NCBI GenBank assembly: GCA_019454045.1
Contig: SKCR01032776.1
Span: 310,001-374,000 of the forward strand
Origin: Zanthoxylum bungeanum
Taxonomy: Eukaryota; Streptophyta; Magnoliopsida; Sapindales; Rutaceae
Length of the DNA: 64,000 nt
Direction: 5' to 3'
How positions within the stretch are numbered: the stretch's first letter is position 1; the number at the start of each line of letters is the position of its first letter. The notes below the pieces were generated by a model, which saw only the letters and a program-made list of their open reading frames with translations, did not search any database and had not been told where the DNA came from. Of the stretch, positions 42,651 to 55,238 are shown one piece after another. Position numbers and translations under genes: made by a program.

Positions 42651-44680
42651 TGTTGGGATTCTTCGGTCTCAAGGATCGAATAAAGCAATAAAACATACAT
42701 GCGAATACATCAAAGAAGTTGTAGAATAGTTACATCGATCGGTTGAGGCGATGCGTCGAAGAACAAAAATTCTTTTCTCCCTCCAAAGTGGTCTCGGCAG
42801 TGAGCAGATTTTTGAGCTCCAAATTTTCGGTCACCACCTCCAAGTGTGCTCCAAGCTCCAAGACTCTCAAATGGTGATTCCAAGCTCACAAGTGGGTTTC
42901 CCTATCACCTTTGTATGTCTCCATAGTGTGCTAGCACTCTTGATTTTGCAACAAAATCATCATCTTGCTTCTCTTTGCTCACGGCAGTGGGCAAAACAAA
43001 AGAAGAAAACTGGCCTTGAGGCCGTGAGAGAGAGGGTGTGGTTTTGGCTCCAAAAATGTGAACCATCAAAGAGAGAGAGAGGAAAATGTTAAGTGTATTT
43101 GGTTAATTTCTTTTCCAAATCAAATACCAAATTTTACTTTCCAAAAAGTCAAGGCAATAAAGCCTCGACCACCTCCATCAACTATTCACATCAGAATGAC
43201 AAGTGGTCATGTCACTCAAAGTGACTAGACATCACATCAATCGATTGACTAGTGAGTTGACGCTTGATGTGACATGTGGGCCGCACTTGAATTCGAAATG
43301 CGAGTGCGCCCGCAAACACTCTCGGGCTCGGGTTCGCTAATTCCAAATGAACGAATTTTCTGTTGCGACGTAATTAAATAATTATGCCTAGCAAAATCAA
43401 TATTCACATCGCTAACGAATTAATTCTAAATTAACTCATTCGCCCGAATAAAAATCTAATTTCAATTCTGCGTCGAAAACCAATTTCTTATAATATATCG
43501 AATATATTATTTTATCCATTAATTCCAAATTAATCATTTTTCTCTCTTTAATTGATATTTTATCCCAGAAAAAATATCTCCGTAATTAATCCTAGATTAA
43601 TTTTCTCTCTCATCTTATAATCCCAGATTAATAAAGTGCGAGTCATACGTCATCGATGAATCTTCGGGAAGCAACCCATGAGATCCCCGGATATGTTGGC
43701 AGTAAATCCAGTCGTCGGACTATCCGAACACGTAAGTACCTAGTACTACGTTTTTACCGATTTACAAGACAAGGTTAGCTTCTAGCAAAGCGCCATGCCT
43801 ACCCAATTCTCCAGAAATATTCTTACTGGAATATGTGATCTATATCAGGCGTAGTATACGTAGTATTGCATATCTCGATCCAGCATCTTATGTAACGTGC
43901 AAGGCCTGGGGCTGGAAATTTGTCTGCCCCATACGAAGCACATATCGGATCTCTGGTAACTAGTCTCTATAATTGGATAAACATGACCTAGTCATAATAT
44001 CCCGATAGATGCGGCATATATGAGAACGAGTTTTGTATCCTACGTGATCATCATCTCCACTATTACTTGAGTGTTACATCCATCTCGACATCACACCAAA
44101 TACACTATGATTCTCAATATACCCAGAAGAGGCGTAAACAGAACCTGTTAAAGCCCTGGACGACCAAAACCAAAGTACATTCATTGTCGCAAGTATTAGC
44201 AGTGCAAGTCTCAGGTTAAGACCAAATACACCTACCCTGATTCGGACTTCCATAGACACATAGTAATACTACCAATGGAATTTTGAGGGGTCTATCCAGA
44301 GCGAAGCTATTTTCCGTACCATCGGTAAAACACAACCTCCTACTACACTTGCATGAGTATCATATACCCAAATATATGAGAACTATGTCGTTATGCCCTC
44401 ATAACGCGCAAAAGTGTAATACTAGTCTTTTTCGCATTATCGATGTCCAATCTCGATAATACTATGACTATGGATATTTAATGATTAAATCTTCGTGGAT
44501 TGATACTGTCTCATATCATCTCAATCCAGGAACTAATCATATGGACCTTTCATTATTTATACATCTTGATGATCTAATCACAAATGATAAAAGAGCAATT
44601 TCCTTTGTCACATAGTTAATTTGTACAACAACACCATGATCTGTGCAAATAGTGACGCTATGGGTCATAACTGTCTAACA
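42651..44680 (-). repeat. 5' LTR of element B
   Basis: Plus strand TGTTGGGATTC to CTGTCTAACA. Pairs with 8555-10556; palindrome chain at about 43416-43633. Followed by TSD cagaa and the resumption of A's LTR. Confidence 0.93.
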
Positions 44681-45320
44681 CAGAACCAGTTCTCTATTAT
44701 GTTGCAACTATTGGGATAATATAACAAGGTCATAATTATCCGATTATAGAGACTAATTTGCTTGTGATCCGATATATGCTTCGTACGGGGCAGACACTAT
44801 TCCAGCCCAGGCCTTGCATGTGACATCTGATACTGGATCGCAATATGCAATACTACGTCTACTACGCCTGACATAGATTATATATTACTTAAAGAATATT
44901 TTTGGAGAATTGGGTAGGCACGATGCTTTGCTAGAAGCCAAGCATGTCTCGTAAATCGGTAAGAACGTGGTACCGAGTACGCACATATTCGGATAGTCCG
45001 ACGACCGAATTTACTGCTATTATATCCAGGGATCTCATGGGCCGCTTCCCGAAGATTCACCGATGACGTATGACTCAAACATAATTAATCTGGGATTAAT
45101 TAGAAGAGAGAGAGAATTAATCTATGATTAATTGCGGAAAGGTTTTATCTTGGATAAAATTCAATTTGAAGAGAGACAACGACTAATTTGGAATTAATCG
45201 ATAAAATAATATATTAGATATATTAAATGAAATTATATTTCGTAATGGAATTAAAATTGGATTTTGATTCTAGCGAACTAATTAATTTAGAATTAATTCA
45301 CGAGCGACTTTAATAATATA
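44681..45320 (+). repeat. 3' LTR of element A, second part (truncated)
   Basis: Begins cagaaccagttctc, exactly continuing A's LTR cut at 8554, and includes a palindrome chain at 45083-45302. It stops near 45308-45325, where the sequence turns into the same LTR region in inverted orientation. The last roughly 700 bp of A's LTR are absent. Confidence 0.87.
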
Positions 45321-46576
45321 TTACTATTCACGTCGCTAACGAATTAATTCTAAATTAGCTCATTCGCCCGAATTAAAATCTAATTTCAATTCCGCGTCGA
45401 AATTTAATTTCGTATAATATATCGAATATATTATTTTATCTATTAATTCCAAATCAATCGTTTTCACTCTTTAAAAGATATTTTATCCCAGATAAAATAT
45501 CTCCGTAATTAATCCCATAATAATTTTCTCCTCATCTAATTAATCCTAGATTAATAAAGTACGAGTCATACGTCATCGGTGAATCTTCGGGAAGCGACCC
45601 ATGAGATCCCCATATATGTTGGCAGTAAATATGGTCGTCGGACTATCCGAACACGTATGTAACTAGTACTACGTTTTTACCGATTTACAAGACAAGGTTG
45701 GCTTCTAGCAAAGCGACATGCCTACCCAATTCTCCAGAAATATCCTTACAGGAATATGTGATCTATATTAGGCGTAGTATACGTAGTATTGCGTATTTCG
45801 ATCCAGCATCGAATGTCACGTGCAAGGCCTGGGGCTGGAAAAGTGTTTGCCTTGTACGAAGCACATATCGGATCTCTGGTAACTAGTCTCTATATCAAAT
45901 AATCATGACCTAGTCATATTATCCCGATGACAGCAGTACATAAGAGAACCAGTTTCGTATCCTGCGTCATCATCATCTCCACTATGACTGGAGTGATACT
46001 TCCATCTCGACATCACACCCAATACACTACGATTCTAAATATACCCAGAAGAGGCGTACATATAACCAAAGTGTATTGATTGTCGCAAGTATTAGCGGTT
46101 CAAGTCTCAGGTTAAGACCAAATACACCTACCCTGATTCAGACTTTCATAGACACATAGTCATACTACCAATGGAATTCTGAGGGGTCTATCCAGAGCAA
46201 AGCTGTTTTCCGTACCTTCGGTAAAACACAACCTCCTACTACACTTGCATGAGTGTCATATACCAAAATATATGAGAACTATGCCGTTATGCTCCCACAA
46301 CACGCACAAGTGTAATACTATTCTATTCCGCATTATCGATGTCCAATCTCGATAATACTACGACTAGGGATATTTAATGATTAAACCTTTATGGATTGAT
46401 ACTGTCTCATACCATCTCAATCCAGAACTAATCATATGGACCTTCTTTCATTTATACATCTTTGGTAATCTAATTACAAATGACAGAAGAGCAATTTCCT
46501 TTGTCATATAGTTAATTTGTACAACAACACCATGATCTGTACAAATAGTGATGCTATGGTTCATAACTGTCCAATA
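45321..46576 (-). repeat. 3' LTR of element G (truncated)
   Basis: Reads in reverse from the junction with A (about 45326) to TGTCCAATA at 46576, the terminal CAACA having become CAATA. About 630 bp next to the junction mirrors the A segment, giving a large quasi-palindrome centred near 45320. Confidence 0.87.
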
Positions 46577-49411
46577 ATCTCCCACTTGGCCTATAGCCAG
46601 TCACTCAAGTGTCCTACACCCGAACTATGTACGGTTCGCTCAAACTTCTGCTGAGGAAAGGCTTTCGTCAGTGGATTTGCATGATTATCATCTGACATGA
46701 TTTATACGATCATCACATCGCCACGATGTATGATCCGAACGAATCAGATGAATATATGAAGTATATATATCTAGATCGTTGATAAGACCATTAATTCTTT
46801 AGCCTGCGCTGTAGCCTAGCTCAGCTGCTAATAGAACTACTCCTAATCTGATTAGGATTATTATCGACCTAAATGGCTTCTATTGCCGCCTCAGCTGCAG
46901 CAATAACCCGCTTTTGTTGTTTACTCGGAAACAATATCTTGCTTGGAAGATTTCCAGCTGACGGTTCCGTTATTCAAACTTTGTAGTATAGTTATTACGA
47001 CTTATTGTCGTTATATCAGTTTAGAAAACTTGCAACAATGAACCCAGTCACTTCAAGTTCTCATTCTCCATAGTTTAAGACAGCATCCTTAGTTCTTTAA
47101 TATACTAAAGGATTTTCTTAACATCAATCTAATGACTATCACTTGGATTGGCCTGATTGTGACTCTATATGCTCAAAGCGTATGAGACACCAGGTTGCGT
47201 ACATTTTTTTTAATGTATGAGTTCTCGGAGACTATTAACAACTTAAATCTATCCCATTAGATCTTTATTCATAAAATAAAGGTTGTTTCTCCCAAGAATT
47301 CTACGGAGAATTTTCATGAAAGCCAAGATTTCACCGATTGTTTTATGGAAATCTCATTTCCAAGAAATGATATGTCATTATTTAAGACTTTCACTGTCAG
47401 TGCGCTCCCACTAACCTTCTTATATACACAAGAATCATTTTCGTTTTGAATTAAATCATATACCATTATGACTACATCAAAAAGATATCGTTCCAAGAAC
47501 GCAATGCTTGCTTCAATCCATTCATGGATCGATTAACCTGCAAACCTTGTTTCTTTGTTTTGGTACGATAAAACCGTCAAGATGTTGTAAACATCCTCCA
47601 AAAGGTTTCCGTTAAGGAAAGTGGTTTTGGAATTTAGCTGACTTATTTCATGAATGAAATATGCAAGATCAGCAAGCATTATCCAAATGGATTGAACAAT
47701 GGCAACGGTTAAAAGGTTTCGTCGTAATCGACATAATGTTGATAACGATACCTTTTCGCTACAAGCCTAGCTTTATACGTTGGTATGTTGCCATTCATGT
47801 ATGTCTTCCAAAAGACTTATATAGTACCAATAGGAACAATGCCTTTCGGTACATCAACTAGTATCCAAACTTGGTTGGTATACATGGAATCCATTTCGGA
47901 TATCATGGCATTTTGCCATAATAGGGAGTCGATACCTTGTATCACTACTTCATACGCAGTCATTTCATATTCCTCAATAAGATTGACATTTTTACGAGGT
48001 GAGATCAGAAACCCATACCCTAGGTTGTTTTCTGACTCTCTTCGACTTACGCGGTTCTTGTGTATTTGAATATTATTGGAATAGTTTCATCCTTGATGAA
48101 CTATTTGTGTTCCATTAATGAATCGGTGCCAGAGACAATATTACTCTGATTTTCATCGAGTTTTACTTTCCTCCCACTTACCACTGCATATAGGTATTCC
48201 TCTTAGGAAAACCGCATGGCGAGCAACAATTATATTGTTCTCTTGTGAGATGTATAAGTACTATACTTTTGATTTCCCTAGGATAACCTTTATTAGGCAC
48301 TTATCCGATTTGGGTTATAGTTTGGTATCATCCAAACATATGCCCAGCATACCCAAATCTCCAGGAATGAGAAAACCTAGTTTCTTTCCTGTTCATACCT
48401 AATATGAAATCTGTCAAACAGATTTTTTATGGAACCTTATTCAAAATATGTTCTGCACTGTTAATGCATATCTGTTGAAGGAAATGGTAGTTCAGAGGGA
48501 CTCATGATTAACCTTATCATGTCCAACAAGATTCGGTTTCTCTGCTCGGACACACTGTCAAATTGACGTGTTCCGAGAGGAGTCCTCATTGAAAGAATAC
48601 TATACTCTTTCAAGTATTAGAGAAACTTATTGCTTAAGTATTTTCATCATGGTCTACCCATGATAGTTTTATACTTTAGCCGATCTGTTTGTCTATTTCG
48701 TGTCGAAACTCTAAAAGTTTCCGATTTGTGTTTCAAAAGAAACACATAACCATAACGCGATGCCATATCCGTAAATTTCACGAAACATTCATATCCACCT
48801 CTAGCCTAGCTAGACATGGGCCAACTTACGTCACTATTAACGAGGGCTTACAGATCGGTGGCACTTACACTTTTACCAAGTAAAGGTGCTTTATGCACTT
48901 TGCCTAATAAACTAGATTCATAGACATTATTTGAATGAAATCAAATTTGTCCTAGTATCCACTCTTCGAAAGTATGGATATACGAGTCTTGTTAATTGTG
49001 TCACAGACAACAATGCCACTTGTAAGTCTCAACTGATTTACTCAGTTTGAGCTATTTGTTTGTCATGTTATACGTTTGAGATTTATTTATGTTCAAAATA
49101 TAAATACTTTTATTCACATCTAATGTGCTTATTTCAATATCGTCTTTATATAATAAAACACTTTAGTGTTCTAGAATATAAAGGTATATCCGCAACAGAT
49201 TATACTCTGATATAGAGATAATATATCTAGTCAAACTAGTTACATTAGTAATAGTTTCGTAATTTAAGTACACACCCGAAGGGTAGTTCCTAAACTTAGG
49301 TATCTACGGTTAAAACAGCGACTGTCGTCCCATTTCCGATTCGTAGATTAATCTCAACTGAAGTCAGTATCCTGCTAATAGCAGATTATACACACCAGTA
49401 TATATGCATGT
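46577..49411 (-). pseudogene. Eroded copia pol of element G
   Basis: Matches B's and F's pol base by base over long stretches, with RNase H near 46600-47000, RT near 47080-47860 and integrase near 48180-48820 as in B. No long ORF; the longest (94 aa at 48118) is on the opposite strand. The GTACAT to AATGTATGA junction at 47197-47220 marks the deletion shared with B and F. Confidence 0.75.
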
Positions 49412-51330
49412 TGTTAGTGTTCCTAAAACATGCCAAGGATCTAATAAACATGAAAACAAGTGATTAAGATCATTATAAGTTGCGGAAATACTTACAACGA
49501 ACAGATTTGAGCTTTTAAAACTTGAGAAGAGAACTCCAAGTTCCAAGCTTAAAGTGTTGATTCCAACTCTTGAAGATGTTTCCCTATCACCTTTCTTGAT
49601 CTTTGAAGTGCTAGCTAACTTGATTTTGCCAAAAAATCAATGAAATGAAGAACAAGAAGCTCACGCCCAAGCCATGTGTTTCTAGGGTTTGTATTTTGTT
49701 CAAGTGTTACAAAATGAGAGAGAGAGATGCCTTTTCGTAAAAACCAATTTACCCTTTTCACCTAAACAAGGTGGTTGGGTAAATGGTTTCACCAAAACCA
49801 TTCCAAGGTGGTTGGAAAGTAAATGGTTTGGCATAAATGCCAACTACCCTCCCAACTACCACATGTGAAGTGGGCCCCACAATTGAATTCAAAATCCAAA
49901 TGTCTCTACGAACATTTACCGCGGCTCGGATCCATTTAATCAGATTAAACGAACTTTCGTCACTAAATAATTAAATCTAATTTAATTAAATAACGATGCC
50001 TCGCAAATATATTACGAACGTCATTTACGAATTAATTCTAAATTAATTCGTTCGTTCGTATTAAAGTTCGACTTTAATTTCGTAATGAAATCCAATTCAT
50101 ATTAATATATCCGATATATTAATTTTAGCCCATACGAATAAATTAAATTGAAAAATCAAATTTAACTATTAAATTTATTTTACCGATTAATTCCAAATTA
50201 ATCGCGTTCTCTCTCTTCCGAACACATTTAATCCCAAATTTAATAAAGCTTCAATTAATCCCAATTAATTTTTTCTCTCTTAATTAATCCCAGATTAATT
50301 CTAATCGAGTCAACTGTCATCGGTGAATCTTTGGGAAGCGACCCAAGAGATCTCTGGATATGTTGGCAGTAAATCCGGTTATCGGACTATCCGATAAAGT
50401 GAGTACTCGTACCACGTGCTTGGTTGGCTTTTAGCAAAGCACCGTGCCTACCCAATTCTCCAGAAATATTCTTACTGGAATATATATAATCTATGTCAGG
50501 CGTAGTATACGTTGTATTGCGTATAGCGATCCAGTATATGATGTCATTAGCAAGGCCTGGGGCTGGAATAGTGTATGCCCCGTACGAAGCACATATCGGA
50601 TATCAAGCAACTAGTCTCTTTGAATCAGATAATCATGACCTTGTCATATTATCTCGATGGTTGCAACACTATAGAGAACTAGTTCTGAATCCCTGCGTGA
50701 TCATCATCTCCATATGTCTGAAGTGATACTTCCATCTTGACATCACATCCAATACACTACGATTCTCAATAAACCTAGTAGAGGCGTACACAGAACCTGT
50801 TAAAGCCCTGGACGACCAAAACGAAAGTTTACCGATTATCGCAAATACTAGCGATGCAAGTCTCAGGTTAAGACCAAATACACCTACCCTAAAGCGGACT
50901 CCCATAGACACATATACTTACTACCAATGGGATTCCGCGGGGTCTATCCAGAGCGAAGCTGTTTTTCATACCATCGGTAAAACACAACCTCATATCGCAC
51001 TTGTATAAGTATCCAATACTTAAACATATGAGAACTGTACCGTTATGCCCTCACAACACGCACAAGTGCAATACTAGTCTATTCCGCATTATCGATGTTC
51101 AGTCTCGATAATACTACGACTAGGGATATTTAATGATTAAACCTTTATGGATTGATACTGTCTCATATCATCTCAATCTGGAACTAATCATAAGGACTTC
51201 TACCATTTCTATATCAGAGTAAATAAATTACGAAACGGTAAAAGGCAATTTCATTACTACATAGTTAATTTTGTACAAAAACACAATGTCTTTTACAAAC
51301 AGTGACGCTATGGGTCATAATTGTCTAACA
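49412..51330 (-). repeat. 3' LTR of element H
   Basis: Plus strand TGTTAGTGTTCC to TTGTCTAACA (1,919 bp). It shares the first third (element sense) with the other LTRs and has a palindrome chain at about 49934-50300. The end near 49412 differs from the B and F types, so it is a separate subfamily. An 80-aa sense ORF (50669-50911) corresponds to those in A, B and F. Confidence 0.9.
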
Positions 51331-51345
51331 ATCTCCCACTTGGCC

Positions 51346-51755
51346 TATAGTCAGTCACTCAAGCATCTAACTCCTGAACTATGTATATGTTTCTCAAACT
51401 TCTGTTGTGAAATAGCTTTCGTCAGTGGATCTGCAATGTTATCATCTGATGCGACCTTCTCGATCTTCACATCGCCACGATGTATGATCTCACGAATCAG
51501 ATGGAAACGTCGAAGAACATGCTTGGATCATTGATGAGACCGCGGTTCCTTAGCCTGCGCTATAGCCCCGTTATTGTCACAATACAATGGAACGGGATCA
51601 ACTGCTAACGGAACTACTCCTAAACCAATTAGGAATTTACGGATCCAAACTGCCTCTTTTGTTGCTTCAGCTGCTGCAATATACTCCGCTTCTGTTGTTG
51701 AATCGGTAACAGTCTCTTGCTTGGAAGATTTCCAACTTACTGCTCCGTTTTTCAA
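51346..51755 (-). pseudogene. Copia RNase H of element H
   Basis: The frame gives KNGAVSWKSSKQETVTDSTTEAEYIAAAEATKEAVWI, then VPLYCDNNGAIAQAKEPRSHQ, then a TGA at 51528-51530 where A has CGA. The following codons (KHVLRRFHLIREI, DNIADPLTKAIS) remain readable to the PPT. RNase H would degrade the RNA strand during reverse transcription. A frameshift near 51770 separates it from RT. Confidence 0.88.
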
Positions 51756-53089
51756 ACATAATATGTACCCGGATTGCGACTTAGAGTCGTCTTTTTCAGT
51801 TTTTGGAAACTTGCATCGGTATACACAGTTACCTCAAGTTCTCCATCTCCATAAACTAAGAAAGCATCCTTAGTTCGTCTAAGATACTTAAGGTTGTTCT
51901 TAACCGCCATCCAGTGACCATCACCTGGATCGGCCTGATAACGACTACACATGCTTAAAGCATACGAGACATCAGGTCGCGTACATATCATGGCATACAT
52001 GATCGGTATCCGAATGCAGAGGCGAACGGTATCCGACTCATGTTGTTTCTCTCATCTTGAGTTTTAGGACACATGTCCTTAGATAGAGTGATGCCATGTG
52101 ACACTGGTAACAGTCCCCTCTTAGACTGATCCATGTTGAATTTGTTCAACACTTTGTCAATGTACGTGCTCTAGGAGAGTCCAAGCAGCTTTCTAGATCT
52201 ATCCCGGTAGATCTTTATTCCTAGAATATAGGCTGCTTCTCCCAGTTCTTTCATGGAGAATTTTAATGAAAGCCAAGCCTTCACCGATGTTAACACGGGA
52301 ATTTCATTGCCTATAAGCAATACATCGTCAACGTAAAGGATAATAAAAGTCACTGCTCTCCGACTAACCTTCTTGTATACACAAGTATCATCTTCATTTT
52401 GAATAAAATCATATTATTTTATGATCACATCAAAATGTTGGTTCCATGACCGCGATGCTTGCTTCAGTCCATAAATGGACCGATTTAACTTACAAACCTT
52501 GTTTGCAAGTTTAGGCACGATAAAACCGTCAGGCTGTTGCATATAAACATCCTCCAAAAAGTTTCTGTTAATGAAAGCGGTTTTAACGTCCATCTGCCAT
52601 ATCTCGTAATCGAAATATGCAGCAATAGCAAGCATTATCCGAATGGATTTAATCATGGCAACGGGTAAGAAAGTTTCGTCGTAATCGACACCATGTCGTT
52701 GACGATACCCCTTCGCTACAAGCCTAGCTTTGTACATTTGTACGTTGCCATCCATGTAGGTCTTCTTCTTGAAGACCCATTTGCATCCAATAGGCTTTAC
52801 GCCTTCTGGTGCATCAACCAGTGTCCAAACTTGGTTGGTATACATGGAATCCATTTCGGACATCATGGCTTCTTGCCATAAAGCGGAATGGATATCTTGT
52901 ATCGCTTCCCCATACGTAGCCGGTTCAGTATCCTTAATGAGATTAATATCTACATGAGGTGAGATTAGAAACCCATACCTCTCAGGTTGTATCATGACTC
53001 TCTCCGACCTACGCGGTCCTTGTGTAATAGAAGATTATGGTACAGTCTCATCCCGGATGGACTGTTCTTGTTCCGTTGAGGATTATATG
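51752..53089 (-). pseudogene. Copia reverse transcriptase of element H
   Basis: Three open blocks. 52414-52995 (193 aa) has YGFLISPHVDIN, KWVFKKK, ARLVAKGY, QMDVKTAFINRNFLEDVYMQQPDGF and IYGLKQASRSWNQHFD. 52171-52353 has ILYVDDVLLIGNE (YVDD at 52324-52335) and LGIKIYRDRSRKLLGLS. 51752-52000 has MYAMICTRPDVSYA and the connection region. Breaks are a TAA after DVIIK, a stop after LLGLS and a two-base insertion before MYAMI. Catalytic motifs are intact. Confidence 0.92.
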
Positions 53090-53094
53090 CCAGG

Positions 53095-55223
53095 TGTTGA
53101 GTTCTAATATAGGTCCCAAGAATCATGAAATCAAGCAAGAAATTCGTATGAACACATCAAAGGAGTAAGGCGGAAACATAACTCACATTGAACGGTTTTG
53201 GATGCGAAGAACAAGATGCGTTTTTGCCTCCCTCAAAGTCACGGCAGCAGCTCTCCAAGGCAGTGGGCTGCTCGGTTTTGATGGTGGTGGTCTCCTCCAT
53301 GATCGGCCATTGATGACCTCCATTGAAGCTCCAAGCTTCAAGCTCCAAAAATGATTCCAAGCTCATAAATTCGTTTCCCTATCACCATAGTATAACCCAA
53401 GGTGTGTGCCAGCACTCTTTCCTCTTCATTATTCTCGCCAAAACTGCAGAAAAAGGAGTAAGAATTCGGCTCCAAGCCGTGAGAGGGAGAGAAGAGAAAG
53501 AGAGGGAAAATGGGTTTCATAGAAAACGTAAAACCCTAAAAATGTGAATAAAATCAAGAGAGAGAGAAAGTGTAAATGCTTTTTATATTTTCCAAAATTT
53601 AATAAAAGCATTTACCACCTTTTACTTTCAAAAAGCAAAGTCAAAAGGTCAAAAGCAAAAAGCAAAAATGCTTTTCCATCACCTATCACTTTTTACTATT
53701 CACATCAAGTTACTTTAATAAAGTGACAACATGTAAAGTCACATCACATCACTCAAAGTGACAAGTGATTTGACAATTGATGCGACTAGCGATTTGACGC
53801 TTGATGTGACTTGCGTGCCGCGCTCGAATTCGAAATGTGAATGCGCTCGCAATCACTCTCTGGCTCGGGTTCACTAATTCCAAATTAACGAATTTTCCGT
53901 CGCGTCGTAATTAAATGATTACGCCTAGCGAAATCACTATTCACGTCGCTAACGAATTAATTCAAAATTAATCGTTCTCTCTCTTTAATTAATATTTTAT
54001 CCCAGATAAAATATCTTCGTAATTAACCCAGATTAATTTTCTCTCTCTTCGAATTAATCCCAGATTAATTCTATCTCTCTCTTCTAATTAATCCCAGATT
54101 AATTTTCTCTCTCTTCGAATTAATCCCAGATTAATTCTATCTCTCTCTTCTAATTAATCCCAAATTAATAAAGTGTGAGTTATACATCATCGGTGAATCT
54201 TCGGGAAGGGACCCATGAGATCTCAGGATATGTTGGCAGTAAATCGGGTCGTCGGACTATCCGAACACGTAAGTACCTCGTACTACGTTTATAGCGATTT
54301 ACAAAACAAGGTTGGCTTCTAGCAAAGCGCCATGCCTACCCAATTCTCCAGAAATATTCTTACAGGAATATATAGATCTGTATCAAGCGTAGTATACCGT
54401 AGTATTGTGTATATCAGCCCAGTATCGGATAGTCACGTGCTAGGGCTGGGGCTGGATAAGTGTCTGCACCGTCCGAAGCACATGTCGGATGTCTGGTAAC
54501 TAGTCTCTATAATCGGATATACATGACCTTGTCATAATATCCCGATGGCTGGCCAGCACTTAAGTGCACTAATACCGTATCCTGCGTGACATCATCTCCA
54601 CTATGACTGGAGTGATACTTCCGTCTTGACATCACACCCAATACACTACGACTCTCTGATAACCCATAAGTGGTGTACGCAGAACGGGTTAAAGCCCTGT
54701 ACCACCAAGACCAAAGTCTATCGATTATCGTAAGTATTAGCGATGTAAGTCTCAGGTTAAGACTATACACACCTACCTTGATTTCGGCCTCCCATAGACA
54801 CATAGTCATAATACCAATGGGATTCCGAGGGGTCTATCCAGAGCGAAGTTGTTTCTCGTACCATCGGTGAAACACGACCTCCTATCGCACTTGCATAAGT
54901 ATCCAATACTTATATATATGAGAACTATGCCGTTGTGCCCTCACAACGTGCACAAGTGCAATACTAGCCTATTCTGCATTATCGATGTCCAGTCTCGATA
55001 ATACTCCGGCTAGGGATATTTAATGATTAAACCTTTAGGGACTGATACTATCTCATATCATTCTCAGTCCAGGAACTAATCATAGGGGACCTCTTTCATT
55101 TATATATCTAAGGTGATCTAATCACAAATGATGAGAGTACAATCTCCTTTGTCACATAGTTAATTTGTACAACAACACCGTGATCTGTACAAATAGTGAC
55201 GCTATGGGTCATTTTGTCCAACA
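53095..55223 (-). repeat. 3' LTR of element F
   Basis: Plus strand TGTTGAGTTC to TTGTCCAACA, 2,129 bp. Relative to the right LTR it lacks about 100 bp between AAATTAAT direct repeats near 53965 and has an extra 66-bp copy of a TTAATCCCAGATTAA-containing unit near 54090-54160. Sense ORF 54507-54809 belongs to the conserved LTR ORF set. Confidence 0.93.
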
Positions 55224-55238
55224 ATCTCCCACTTGGCC

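Larger units (their letters stand above)
8555..44680 (-). mobile_element. Element B: copia element of the pol-eroded subfamily, with nested D, C and E
   Basis: Two LTRs of about 2.0 kb (8555-10556 and 42651-44680) flank the element, with TSD cagaa at 8550-8554 and 44681-44685. On the minus strand the order is 5' LTR (right), initiator-tRNA-Met PBS (42638-42649), a long leader, [D inserted], eroded gag-pol, PPT (10557-10571) and 3' LTR (left). Without the nested inserts B would be about 9.6 kb. It is inserted in A's 3' LTR. Its coding part is far more eroded than its LTRs and shares a deletion with F and G. Confidence 0.9.
45321..49411 (-). mobile_element. Element G: copia element of the pol-eroded subfamily (partial)
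   Basis: Comprises the 3' LTR without its terminal about 700 bp (45321-46576), PPT (46577-46591) and eroded pol up to 49411, where H is inserted. The remainder should lie right of the window. It has the same about 170-bp pol deletion as B and F. Confidence 0.85.

Noticed and set aside
53157..53366. 69-aa ORF identical in both F LTRs (also 61079-61288)
   Set aside because: Identity is expected because the LTRs are recent duplicates; not seen in other subfamilies.
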